Below, in pieces: positions 49,915 through 58,057 of a stretch of DNA of 64,000 bases (position 1 is the stretch's first letter; every line of letters starts with the position of its first letter). The position numbers were made by a program, and so were the translations under genes. The DNA lies in contig NZ_JAQITC010000005.1 of assembly GCF_028618525.1 (NCBI RefSeq), positions 95,622-159,621 on the forward strand, given 5' to 3'. The stretch comes from Bartonella sp. AU55XJBT (GTDB lineage Bacteria > Pseudomonadota > Alphaproteobacteria > Rhizobiales > Rhizobiaceae). Under the pieces are notes generated by a model. It had not been told where the DNA came from. It was given only the letters and a program-made list of their open reading frames with translations, and did not search any database.

Positions 49915-50093
49915 TGCGTCTCGTCTCTTTTTTTATGATTTTTACAGGATTGGTGGGAATTGTAAATCCAGCACTTTTTATTGCGGAAGGATCAGGAGGA
50001 GGGCGTTGGGTCTTTGTCGTGATTTTTCTTTTAGGTATGCTAAAGATATGGCCTATAATTAAAAAAATGAAACGGCATGATGATGATTATTGA
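49914..50093 (+). CDS. Small membrane protein, unknown
   Basis: A 59-residue protein with two hydrophobic segments (about residues 2-22 and 31-50) and a charged C-terminus (KKMKRHDDDY). I do not recognise the family. The start overlaps the holC stop (TAATG) and its own end overlaps the next small gene, so three frames are chained by overlaps. This supports real translation. Function cannot be inferred. Confidence 0.55.
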   Translation: MRLVSFFMIFTGLVGIVNPALFIAEGSGGGRWVFVVIFLLGMLKIWPIIKKMKRHDDDY

Positions 50094-50346
50094 TCGAATT
50101 TTGCTTGTTTTATGGGCTGTGATGTTGGCTTTTTTTTGCGTTTCGTGGTTAGGGACAACGCATATCCTATCAGGAATGTTTGCTGTTGCTGATATGAGCA
50201 ATATTGCGGATTTTTTATTTTTCTTTTTGTGTGCCTTGTTTGCGGGAATATTGTGGTGGAGTATACCACAACCCATGTCTTTAAAAATGAGACTGGCAGC
50301 ATTTTTTCTGCCAGTCCTTATTTTATCCTTCTTTATTACATTTTAG
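50077..50346 (+). CDS. Small membrane protein, unknown
   Basis: An 89-residue, very hydrophobic protein with probably three membrane segments (about residues 5-25, 42-62, 68-88) and few charges. Three consecutive ATGs (50077, 50080, 50083) offer starts. It overlaps the preceding small gene by 17 bp and its stop overlaps the convergent transporter stop. Its last third contains a perfect terminator-like inverted repeat. No family recognised. Confidence 0.5.
   Translation: MMMIIDRILLVLWAVMLAFFCVSWLGTTHILSGMFAVADMSNIADFLFFFLCALFAGILWWSIPQPMSLKMRLAAFFLPVLILSFFITF
50291..50316. terminator. Perfect inverted repeat inside the end of a small gene
   Basis: GACTGGCAG and CTGCCAGTC (9 bp each) enclose an 8-base loop CATTTTTT; T-rich sequence follows on the plus strand. 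It lies between two convergent transcripts and could stop both. It is unusual in being within the coding frame of the 89-residue protein, 30 bases before its stop. Confidence 0.6.
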
Positions 50347-51632
50347 TTGGATATTTCATCATCTGTAAATCCGACGAAGCAAATCAATGAGATAAAAGAA
50401 GCAAGAAGCAAATAATAGCCGATATAAGACGTATCAAAATGTTGCACTAAATATTCTGCAATATAAGGTGCAAGAGAGGCTCCTACGATACCAGATAAGT
50501 TGAAAGTAATAGAAGAGCCTGTGTATCGAATGGCTGTCGGGTATGGTGAAGCCAAAACAGCACCAAGAGGACTGTATATCATTCCCATGATAGACAAACC
50601 AATGACAGACATTGCAAGGACTCCTATAACTCCAGAATTTAAGAAATAAGGAATTGCGAAAGAATAGATACCGGTGATGATTGTAACACAAATCATCAAA
50701 GTTCTCCGCCTAATACGATCAGCAAGTCTTCCAGTAATGATCGTAAAAATTCCACAGAAAATAGCACCGACAATTTCAACTTGAAGAGCTTGATAATATG
50801 ACAATTGCAAATGATTTGTTGAATAGCTTAACAAATATGCAGTAACCAAGTAAAACAAAACAAATGTTCCCATACCAGAAAATATTCCAAGAAATAAGAT
50901 CCGTGGATATTTTAAAAAGACATCGATGATAGGAACTTTGACACGTTCTTTACTTTCAAGATTTTTTTTGAATTGAACAGTTTCATTGATTGAAAGACGG
51001 ACCCATAATCCTATAATCATAAAAACAATTGAAGCAATGAAAGGGATGCGCCATCCCCAAGCGACAAGTGCTTCATGATTAAGGAAGTATAATAAACCTA
51101 AATAAACAGCAATGGATAAAAACAAACCGATAGGAACGCCCAATTGGGGAAACATTGCATACCAGCCTCGCTTTTCTGGAGGGGCATTTTCTGTTGCGAG
51201 CAAAACAGCTCCTCCCCATTCTCCTCCTAATCCCATTCCTTGTCCAATACGGCACAAGGTTAAGAGGAAGGGAGCAAACCACCCAGCGGTTTCATACGTG
51301 GGAAGAAAACCAATAATGACTGTTGAGAGTCCCATTGTGAGAAGAGAGGCAATGAGTGTTGCTTTTCTTCCAATTTTATCTCCAAAATGTCCAAAGACAA
51401 TTGATCCAAAGGGCCGAGCAAAAAAGGCTGCTCCAAAGATCAGAAAAGATTGTAAAATGGCAATCTGATCATTTTGTGTTGGAAAAAACACATGAGGAAA
51501 TATAAGAGCTGCGGCAGTGGCAAAGACATAGAAATCAAAGAATTCAATTGTTGGGCCAATAAGGCTTGCAAACAAAATACGACGAGGGGAATTTCTGTTG
51601 CTTGTACCTTGCATTTCTAAGTTTATAGACAT
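50343..51632 (-). CDS. MHS-family (metabolite:H+ symporter) MFS transporter
   Basis: A protein of 429 residues with twelve membrane segments. GHFGDKIGRKATLIASLL is the MFS loop 2-3 motif, and RIGQGMGLGGEWGGAVLLATENAPPEKRGWYAMFPQLG is the MHS subfamily signature shared by proline/betaine, shikimate, citrate and ketoglutarate symporters. The substrate is not evident. The frame opens at 51662, but AAAGGGA upstream fits the ATG at 51632. It stands at the border between the conserved core and the autotransporter island. Confidence 0.9.
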   Translation of the reverse strand: MSINLEMQGTSNRNSPRRILFASLIGPTIEFFDFYVFATAAALIFPHVFFPTQNDQIAILQSFLIFGAAFFARPFGSIVFGHFGDKIGRKATLIASLLTMGLSTVIIGFLPTYETAGWFAPFLLTLCRIGQGMGLGGEWGGAVLLATENAPPEKRGWYAMFPQLGVPIGLFLSIAVYLGLLYFLNHEALVAWGWRIPFIASIVFMIIGLWVRLSINETVQFKKNLESKERVKVPIIDVFLKYPRILFLGIFSGMGTFVLFYLVTAYLLSYSTNHLQLSYYQALQVEIVGAIFCGIFTIITGRLADRIRRRTLMICVTIITGIYSFAIPYFLNSGVIGVLAMSVIGLSIMGMIYSPLGAVLASPYPTAIRYTGSSITFNLSGIVGASLAPYIAEYLVQHFDTSYIGYYLLLASFISLICFVGFTDDEISN

Positions 51633-52203
51633 GAATAGAATGTCCCTTTCAGTATATGACAAATCAAATATGAATTAATCGACTATAATTATAAAAATTT
51701 CAAATCAGTGTCGAGTCGATATTATGAGGTTTCTTAATATATTAGAACAATGATGATAGACTGATGAACATCAATAAGTGTTTTTTAGATTATCAAAATT
51801 GAATAGAATAAAGAAACTGTTTTAAATGCTGTAAAAGATGGAAATATGTGGCCATAAAGACCGCTCTCATTCATAGTGCTATTTCCTTTAAAGTTTAAGG
51901 CCATTTTTATCATTGAGGGATCAATCTTATTCGTAGATCAGTGTTTTAGTGTCTCAAAAATATTAAAATTTTTTTTATGAATATAATTATAACACTTTTT
52001 AGTTGCATAAGTAAAAATTAAATCTTTTAGTTGTGCATACATTTAAAAACACATAGTGTGTATTTGATCTGTCAGAGCTTAATCATCGAATGCTTTATTA
52101 TCTTAAAAAAATATGCGGTTAAGTCATTACAGAATGTTGTTTTGGTCTATGCACTTTTTTCTAAATGGGGGGGATTTAAATTTGGAATTATGGAGTGTGA
52201 ATA
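51633..52203. promoter_or_regulatory. Upstream region of the first autotransporter
   Basis: A 570-bp AT-rich region. Two copies of TTTTAGTTG (51999-52007 and 52027-52035) and a small inverted repeat ACACA-TAG-TGTGT (52050-52062) lie in the part nearest the gene. A G7 tract (52167-52173) lies 31 bp before the start, and GGAG sits close to the ATG. No promoter boxes could be fixed. Confidence 0.35.
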
Positions 52204-55200
52204 ATGCAACGCAAATTGAAATTAAGTTTTTGTGCGTTAATGACCAGTAGTTTTTTTGTCAAGATTGCGAGTGCAGATGGAGTAGCGACACTAAAAGAAA
52301 AGCTATTAACACCAGTAGGTATCAATGAACAGCTAGAAGAGACAAGAAAATTGTTATCAAAAGTGAGAGGGTTAAAAGAAAAAAAAGAGGGGGCAAAAAT
52401 GATAGTGCATGAAAAGACAATAGAAGGAAGTAAATCTTCAGAAGAAGAAAGGAAGGGATTAGAAAACCTATTCTTTGAAGTTCTCACAAATTCAATTATA
52501 AGCGATGGTGCTACTATTTATATTACCAACCGTATCTCTGAAGATTCTGAAATAAATAGCTTTAGCTATGAAGATGCTGCCTACTCCATCAATAATACGG
52601 TTCAAGAGGGTGGAAAACTCTACATTGATGCAGCAAGTGTGAGTAGGGATACGATCATTGAGCATGGTGGGATTGAGTTTGTCCAAAGCTTGAGCAGTTC
52701 AGAATATGCTTTTGTTAAAAAAGGGGGACAACAAATTGTTGAAAGTGGTGCAAATGCTGAAGGGACTAAAATTCATGGTGGTGAGCAGATTATTTTTGGT
52801 AAGGGGGGCCTTGGAGATGGTTTGTCGCGTAAAGACAAGGAAAGTAGTGCTTATAGCACTGAAATTTATGCAGCAGATGGAATGCTAGGAATACAAAGTG
52901 TCTATAGTGGGGCGATGGCTGTTGATACAAAGATTATGAAAGGAGGCGTCCAGAATATTGATGGTCAAGGGAATTTTAATAAAGGCTTCTCAGAAGATGC
53001 TGATACAGTCGATACAGAAGATGAAGATTTTACAATCAATGAAGGGGCTTTTGCACTGAGTACCGAACTTTTTAAAAATGGGATGCAGAATATCTATGCG
53101 GGAGGGAATGCGAGTGAAGTTACTTTATACGATAGAGCTACTCAGAAGATATATGATGCTGGATACGCGGATACTTTAACAATTAATCATCAAGCAAAGT
53201 CATGGGTTTTTGCGGGGGCGATATTAGATAAGGTTACAAATGTTCATGATTTTGGCAGCCTTTATCTTTATGCTGGGAATGGTGAAGCTGTTACAGAAGT
53301 AGAAACTCTTAATTTAAATGGAGAAGATACCAAACTCTATATTATTGCTTCTGAAGATAACAGCAAAAAACCTCAGGTTAATATCCAGAATTTAAAAGGA
53401 AATGGGAGCGTTATTTTTACGTCTTTAGGGGCACATAAGCATTACTCTGAGCTTAATATCGGGGAGCTTTCAGGTTCTTTCCATTTCGATTTTAATGTAG
53501 GCTTTGCCAAGCACCTTAGTGATTATCTTGTCATTAAAGAAAGGAGCTCTGGTTCCCACACAATAAGCGTTATCGATTCTGGGCGTGAAATTACAAATTC
53601 TTCTCACAAAAAGCTTAAATTAATTTCTGATCACAGTGGAGATGCTCATTTTATTCTGACAAACACTTTTGGTGAAAAAATCGAAACGATTGATGCTGGA
53701 ACCTATAGGTATCGTTTGAAACATAGAAACGATAAAAACACCGGTAAAATTTGGTATTTAGATGCGAATTATGCTCTTGATGAGACAAATTCTTTATTTT
53801 CTGATTTTAGCTTGCAACCATCTGCTATGGCTTCATTATCGCGCGATCTCACAGAACGCACAATTGAAAAGGGAATGATTGTCACGATTACGGATCCTAG
53901 CTTTGATAGTAGCGGTGAAAAAGTTGAGAGCAATGGAGAAACTTCAATTAGTAATACAGTTAAAGAGGGTGGAACGCTTTCCGTTTATAGCGGTGGTTTT
54001 AGCTTGTATACGACAATTCAAAGAGGGGGGACTGAGCTTATTAAAACACAGGGTCTTTCTCAGGATAGTGCTGTTCATAAAGGGGGGAGACAAAAGGTTG
54101 AAGAGGGGGGAAAAGCAGAAGGGGCTAAAATTTATGGTGGTGAACAGTTTGTTTCAGGAAAATCTAATATCCAAGGGGAGATGGTAAGGAGCAGCGCCTA
54201 TGACACCGTCATTTCTGGTGAAAATGGGGTGCGAGGATATCAGAATGTGTATGATGATGGAGAGGTTTTTCGTACAAAGATCATGGAAGGAGGGGTACAA
54301 AATCTTTATGTAGAAGGGGATCTAGACAATTATAGCAGTTTTGCATCTAATACAGAGGTCTTTTCTGGTGGAGAGCAACACGTTTTGGCGGGGGGAATAG
54401 CCGTTGGTGTTCTTTTACAAGGGAGTGCTTTTCAGAAAATAGATTTAGGGGGCTATGTAAAAGATTTAATCATTAAGAACCAAGCACAATCGTGGTTACA
54501 TTCTGGTGCAACATTAGAAGGAAGCACCGTGATTCATGATTCTGGACGTATTTATCTTTATGCTGGTGCTAAGCAATCTCGTACTGAAGTCGAAAAAATT
54601 GTTTTAAATGGTAGAGATACAAAATTGTACGCGATTGCTTCTAAGATGGATGGCGAAAGTTCTTTAATCGAGAACTTAAGTGGTGATGGTCGTGTTATTT
54701 TTACTTCTACGGTATTTAATCCACATTACTCTAAACTTGAGGTCGGGAATCTTTCAGGGAGTTTACATTTTAGATTGAATACCAATTTTGAGGAGCAGCG
54801 CGGTGATTCTCTCCTTATCAAAAAGGGGGAAGGACATCACACCATAAGCGTGATTGATTCTGGTATTGAAATTGCCAATTCTTCTCTACAAAACCAGAAC
54901 TTAGTTTTAGAACTTGATTTAATTCATCAACAAAGCGGAAATGCGCATTTTACTCTGACAGATTTTTCTGGTGAAAAGACGAGTACAATTGATGGCGGCG
55001 CCTACCTGTATGATCTAAAGACGAAAGATCATAATGGTGGAAAAATTTGGTATTTAGCGCCGTTGGAAACAACTCCTACTTCTGTAATCCACACACCTCA
55101 TACGGAGCCGTCTATAGATAAGCTTCCTGAAAAAGAAGAAAATATGACGCCGTCACAAGATATTAATATTAATTTTGATCCATATTCTGATGTCATTAAT

Positions 55201-57708
55201 TTCAGTATTCGTGAGGGGGGAGGCATTTTACAAAGCTTTTTGCTTGATGATGACAGGGTAGTTTATATCTCTGATGATGGAGAGCAAGGTACTCTTAAGC
55301 AATCCATTAACGCTACAGTTGAGGGATCTGGAAGACTTTATGTTGAGGCTGGTGGTTTTGTTAAGAATACAACAATTGAAAATGGTGGTTCTGAGATTAT
55401 AGGGGAACAGGGAATTTCAGAGTCTACGATTATTTACGAGGGCGGGCAACAAAAGGTAGAAGGAGGAGGAACAGCATTGCAGACTACAATCTACGGGGGT
55501 GATCAGCTGATTTGGGGAGATGGATACATGAATGGTGGCATTGTTGGGAGCAGTGCTTATGATACGACAATTTACGGTCAAGGGGACATACCCGGACAGC
55601 AGAATGTGTATGATGATGGAATGGTTGTGAGAACAAAAGTGATGAGTGGAGGAATACAAACTCTTGCTAAATGGTTTCCAGATGATGATAACTTTGCAGA
55701 AAAAGCCGGTGGTTTAGCTATAAATACAGAAGTCTTTTCAGAGGGTATGCAGCGTGTTTTATCAGGAGGTGAAGCGAATACAGTAATTTTACGCACTGGT
55801 GGTGCTCAAGAAGTTTATGCGGGTGGAATTGTGAAGGATCTAACAATTGAAGCTAATGCCAATTCATGGGTTTTTACTGGTGCGATATTAGGAGGAGAAA
55901 TAACGGTTCAGGATTTTGGCGGACTCCATCTTGATGCTGGAGATGATAGTCAGCAAACTAAAGCAGAAAATATCAATCTAAATGGAGAAGAAGCTCAATT
56001 ATACTCCATTGCTCGTGAATTTGATGACAAGAGTACACACATTCAGCAGTTAAGCGGTGTAGGAAAAGTCATTTTTACTTCTTCTGAAGATGATTTGTAT
56101 TACTCAAAGCTTTATGTTGATGACCTTTCGGGGAGTCTCCATTTCGATTTTAATGTCAGTCTTGCAGAAGGAAAAGGTGATTACCTTTTTATTGAGAATG
56201 GGAGTGGTTTTCACACAATAAGTGTGGTTGATTCTGGTATTGAAATTGTTGATCCTTCTTCAACAGAACTTGATTTAATTTTGGATCAAAGTGGAGGCGC
56301 TTCTTTTACTCTACAAAGTTTTTCTGGTGCAAAAATTGGAATGGTTGATGGTGGAACTTATACCTATGGCTTAAAACACAAAAATATTGAGAATGAAGAG
56401 AAAAAAGTTTGGTATTTATCTGCAGTTTACATGGATAGTGCGCCAAGAGGGCAACGCAGGAGAAGCAGATCTGCGCGGCATTTAAGTCAAAATCAACCAG
56501 TTTTTTCTCTTTCAACGCTTACAAATACACAAGAGCATGCGATTAAATTACCTCGTCGAAGAGAAAACCGCCAAAACGTGAGTCAAAAATCTCCAGCTTC
56601 TGTTTTTTCAATTGTTTCAAATCTGGGAAGTCAAATGATTAAAGGAGCACCTCCATATTCTCTTTCTGGTGACAAACAACAGTCTGCTGTTGCAGGATCT
56701 TCTCAATCTTTAGCTGATCAGATGACTTTGCGTCCAAGCAATCAGAAGCAGCCTTCTCCACAATTGAGTGAGAAGCTTTCAGGTTCTGACTTTTTAACCA
56801 CGCCTTCTACAGATGCAGTATTGTCTATGTCTGTAGCTCCAGCGATGGTGTTTCACAATGAAATGCAAAGCGTGCGTGCGGGAAGAGGAATTCTAGATAA
56901 AAGTAAAAAGAATACGGCTTTATGGAGCTATGCGATTAAATCAAAAGAGAGTATTGCGACAGAGCATATAGATTTTAAGCTCGATCAGACAGGGATCGTT
57001 TTAGGGATCAATGGCTTAAGCGAGTGGGAAAATGGAGAGTTTTATATAGGTGGTTTTGGCAGTTATGACCATGCACGCGTTGCGCATGCTCGGGGAGGTA
57101 CCAGCGGTATCAATAGTTATGGCATTGGGGCTTATGTCACGTATGTGGATCATAGTGGATGGTATCTGGATGCTCTTTTAAAATATAATCATTATCAAAA
57201 TACGCTGAAGGCGGTTTCCACGAATGGTTTAGGGATTGAAGGAAGTTATAAGCAGTGGGTTGTGGGGTCCTCCTTTGAAGCGGGTTATCGACTTCAGACG
57301 TCCAAGAACAGTTGGTTGCAGCCTTATGGACAATTTACATGGTTGCAAGTTGAGGGCAAAGAAATCAAGTTATCGAATGGCATGGTAGGTGATATCCGTC
57401 CCTTTACTTCATTGCGCAGTGAGATTGGGTTATCTTTAGGGTATGAATTTGGCTCTGGCATGGCTTCTTCCTCACAGGCATATATTACAGCAGCATGGTT
57501 GCGTGAGAATAAAAATGACAATCAGACGTTAATTAATGAACGCCATGCATTTACGAGCGATTTATCAGGCAACGCGGGTAAATTAGGGATAGGTTTGAGC
57601 AGTTTTATGAGTGAGAAGTTGAAGCTATATGGTGAGGCTCATTATGTTAAAGGGCGTAAAACAAAACAATTTCTTCAGGGCATTTTAGGGCTACGCTATA
57701 GTTTCTAA
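52204..57708 (+). CDS. AIDA-type autotransporter adhesin 1 (triple-module passenger)
   Basis: An 1834-residue type Va autotransporter. The signal peptide ends near IASA (residue 24). The passenger has three tandem modules (about residues 95-525, 552-955, 997-1407). Each is made of AIDA-like GG repeats, with elements such as GGEQ, QNVYDDG and TKVMxGG, and each ends in IWYL or VWYL. An Arg-rich linker (RGQRRRSRSARH, near 1415) could be a processing site. The C-terminal beta-barrel (about 1570-1834) ends GILGLRYSF with the terminal Phe needed for Bam insertion. Bartonella genomes carry such proteins, some named Iba; the match to a named one is not proven. A surface adhesion role is inferred. Confidence 0.9.
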   Translation: MQRKLKLSFCALMTSSFFVKIASADGVATLKEKLLTPVGINEQLEETRKLLSKVRGLKEKKEGAKMIVHEKTIEGSKSSEEERKGLENLFFEVLTNSIISDGATIYITNRISEDSEINSFSYEDAAYSINNTVQEGGKLYIDAASVSRDTIIEHGGIEFVQSLSSSEYAFVKKGGQQIVESGANAEGTKIHGGEQIIFGKGGLGDGLSRKDKESSAYSTEIYAADGMLGIQSVYSGAMAVDTKIMKGGVQNIDGQGNFNKGFSEDADTVDTEDEDFTINEGAFALSTELFKNGMQNIYAGGNASEVTLYDRATQKIYDAGYADTLTINHQAKSWVFAGAILDKVTNVHDFGSLYLYAGNGEAVTEVETLNLNGEDTKLYIIASEDNSKKPQVNIQNLKGNGSVIFTSLGAHKHYSELNIGELSGSFHFDFNVGFAKHLSDYLVIKERSSGSHTISVIDSGREITNSSHKKLKLISDHSGDAHFILTNTFGEKIETIDAGTYRYRLKHRNDKNTGKIWYLDANYALDETNSLFSDFSLQPSAMASLSRDLTERTIEKGMIVTITDPSFDSSGEKVESNGETSISNTVKEGGTLSVYSGGFSLYTTIQRGGTELIKTQGLSQDSAVHKGGRQKVEEGGKAEGAKIYGGEQFVSGKSNIQGEMVRSSAYDTVISGENGVRGYQNVYDDGEVFRTKIMEGGVQNLYVEGDLDNYSSFASNTEVFSGGEQHVLAGGIAVGVLLQGSAFQKIDLGGYVKDLIIKNQAQSWLHSGATLEGSTVIHDSGRIYLYAGAKQSRTEVEKIVLNGRDTKLYAIASKMDGESSLIENLSGDGRVIFTSTVFNPHYSKLEVGNLSGSLHFRLNTNFEEQRGDSLLIKKGEGHHTISVIDSGIEIANSSLQNQNLVLELDLIHQQSGNAHFTLTDFSGEKTSTIDGGAYLYDLKTKDHNGGKIWYLAPLETTPTSVIHTPHTEPSIDKLPEKEENMTPSQDININFDPYSDVINFSIREGGGILQSFLLDDDRVVYISDDGEQGTLKQSINATVEGSGRLYVEAGGFVKNTTIENGGSEIIGEQGISESTIIYEGGQQKVEGGGTALQTTIYGGDQLIWGDGYMNGGIVGSSAYDTTIYGQGDIPGQQNVYDDGMVVRTKVMSGGIQTLAKWFPDDDNFAEKAGGLAINTEVFSEGMQRVLSGGEANTVILRTGGAQEVYAGGIVKDLTIEANANSWVFTGAILGGEITVQDFGGLHLDAGDDSQQTKAENINLNGEEAQLYSIAREFDDKSTHIQQLSGVGKVIFTSSEDDLYYSKLYVDDLSGSLHFDFNVSLAEGKGDYLFIENGSGFHTISVVDSGIEIVDPSSTELDLILDQSGGASFTLQSFSGAKIGMVDGGTYTYGLKHKNIENEEKKVWYLSAVYMDSAPRGQRRRSRSARHLSQNQPVFSLSTLTNTQEHAIKLPRRRENRQNVSQKSPASVFSIVSNLGSQMIKGAPPYSLSGDKQQSAVAGSSQSLADQMTLRPSNQKQPSPQLSEKLSGSDFLTTPSTDAVLSMSVAPAMVFHNEMQSVRAGRGILDKSKKNTALWSYAIKSKESIATEHIDFKLDQTGIVLGINGLSEWENGEFYIGGFGSYDHARVAHARGGTSGINSYGIGAYVTYVDHSGWYLDALLKYNHYQNTLKAVSTNGLGIEGSYKQWVVGSSFEAGYRLQTSKNSWLQPYGQFTWLQVEGKEIKLSNGMVGDIRPFTSLRSEIGLSLGYEFGSGMASSSQAYITAAWLRENKNDNQTLINERHAFTSDLSGNAGKLGIGLSSFMSEKLKLYGEAHYVKGRKTKQFLQGILGLRYSF
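52490..53780 (+). repeat. Passenger module 1 of autotransporter 1
   Basis: First of three related coding modules. It runs from the ISDGATIYI region to KIWYLDANY and includes NTVQEGGKLYID, GGEQIIFG, TKIMKGGVQN and LSGSFHFDFN. Its insertion FNKGFSEDADTVDTEDEDF makes it the most acidic of the three. Boundaries are approximate. Confidence 0.7.
53860..55068 (+). repeat. Passenger module 2 of autotransporter 1
   Basis: Second module, from KGMIVTITD to KIWYLAP. It has NTVKEGGTLSVYSGG, GGEQFVSG, SSAYDTVISG, QNVYDDGEVFRTKIMEGG and LSGSLHFRLN in the same order as its sisters. Several G6 tracts fall in it (54025-54030, 54082-54087, 54105-54110). Boundaries are approximate. Confidence 0.7.
55195..56426 (+). 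repeat. Passenger module 3 of autotransporter 1
   Basis: Third module, from NFSIREGGG to KVWYLSA. Its SSAYDTTIYGQGDIPGQQNVYDDG stretch resembles the module of autotransporter 2 (SSASHTVIYGQEEILGQQKVYDGG) more than it resembles module 1. This suggests modules have been exchanged between genes. Boundaries are approximate. Confidence 0.7.
56646..57670 (+). repeat. 1025-bp identical repeat, copy 1
   Basis: Line-by-line comparison shows no mismatch with 62976-64000. It begins in the linker at AGCACCTCCATATTC and covers the whole barrel up to the window-limited end of copy 2. The match may continue beyond the window. Confidence 0.95.
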
Positions 57709-58057
57709 TTATAAGAGTATAATTATCTTTAAATGTATAATTGTTTTTGAAAGTTTTTAATAAAATGTAAATAATTTTTCAGAGCATGCAGACTTGCTTT
57801 TCATGACAGATTGTACACTCTCTTTTATATTATAGTTTATGATGTGTTACTTTTTTCTTTGATAAAAAAACTTTGAAGAAATGTAGGAGTTGCCTTATAT
57901 TTTTGGTCAAAAATGCATTGAAGAAATGGTAAAGAGCAGTTCTTTGAGTGAAGTGATGAGGCTACTCAGAAGAATTATTACAATCTAAGGTTGAAAATAT
58001 ATTTTGTAGAGCTAGTTACGTTTGGTGTCTATGCAGGCGTAAAGAGGGGGGGAGGAT
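57709..58057. promoter_or_regulatory. Spacer and leader before autotransporter 2
   Basis: A 349-bp AT-rich spacer. A small AT-only hairpin (TAATTATA-agag-TATAATTA, 57706-57725) overlaps the previous stop and may aid termination. Near the gene, TTTGGTGTCTATGCA (58021-58035) resembles TTTGGTCTATGCA in the leader of autotransporter 1. A G7 tract (58046-58052) merges into the GGAGG ribosome site. Confidence 0.4.

Noticed and set aside
57324..57521. Minus-strand frame occurring twice (also at 63654-63851)
   Set aside because: Both are antisense shadows inside the identical barrel repeat; their duplication only reflects the 1025-bp identity.
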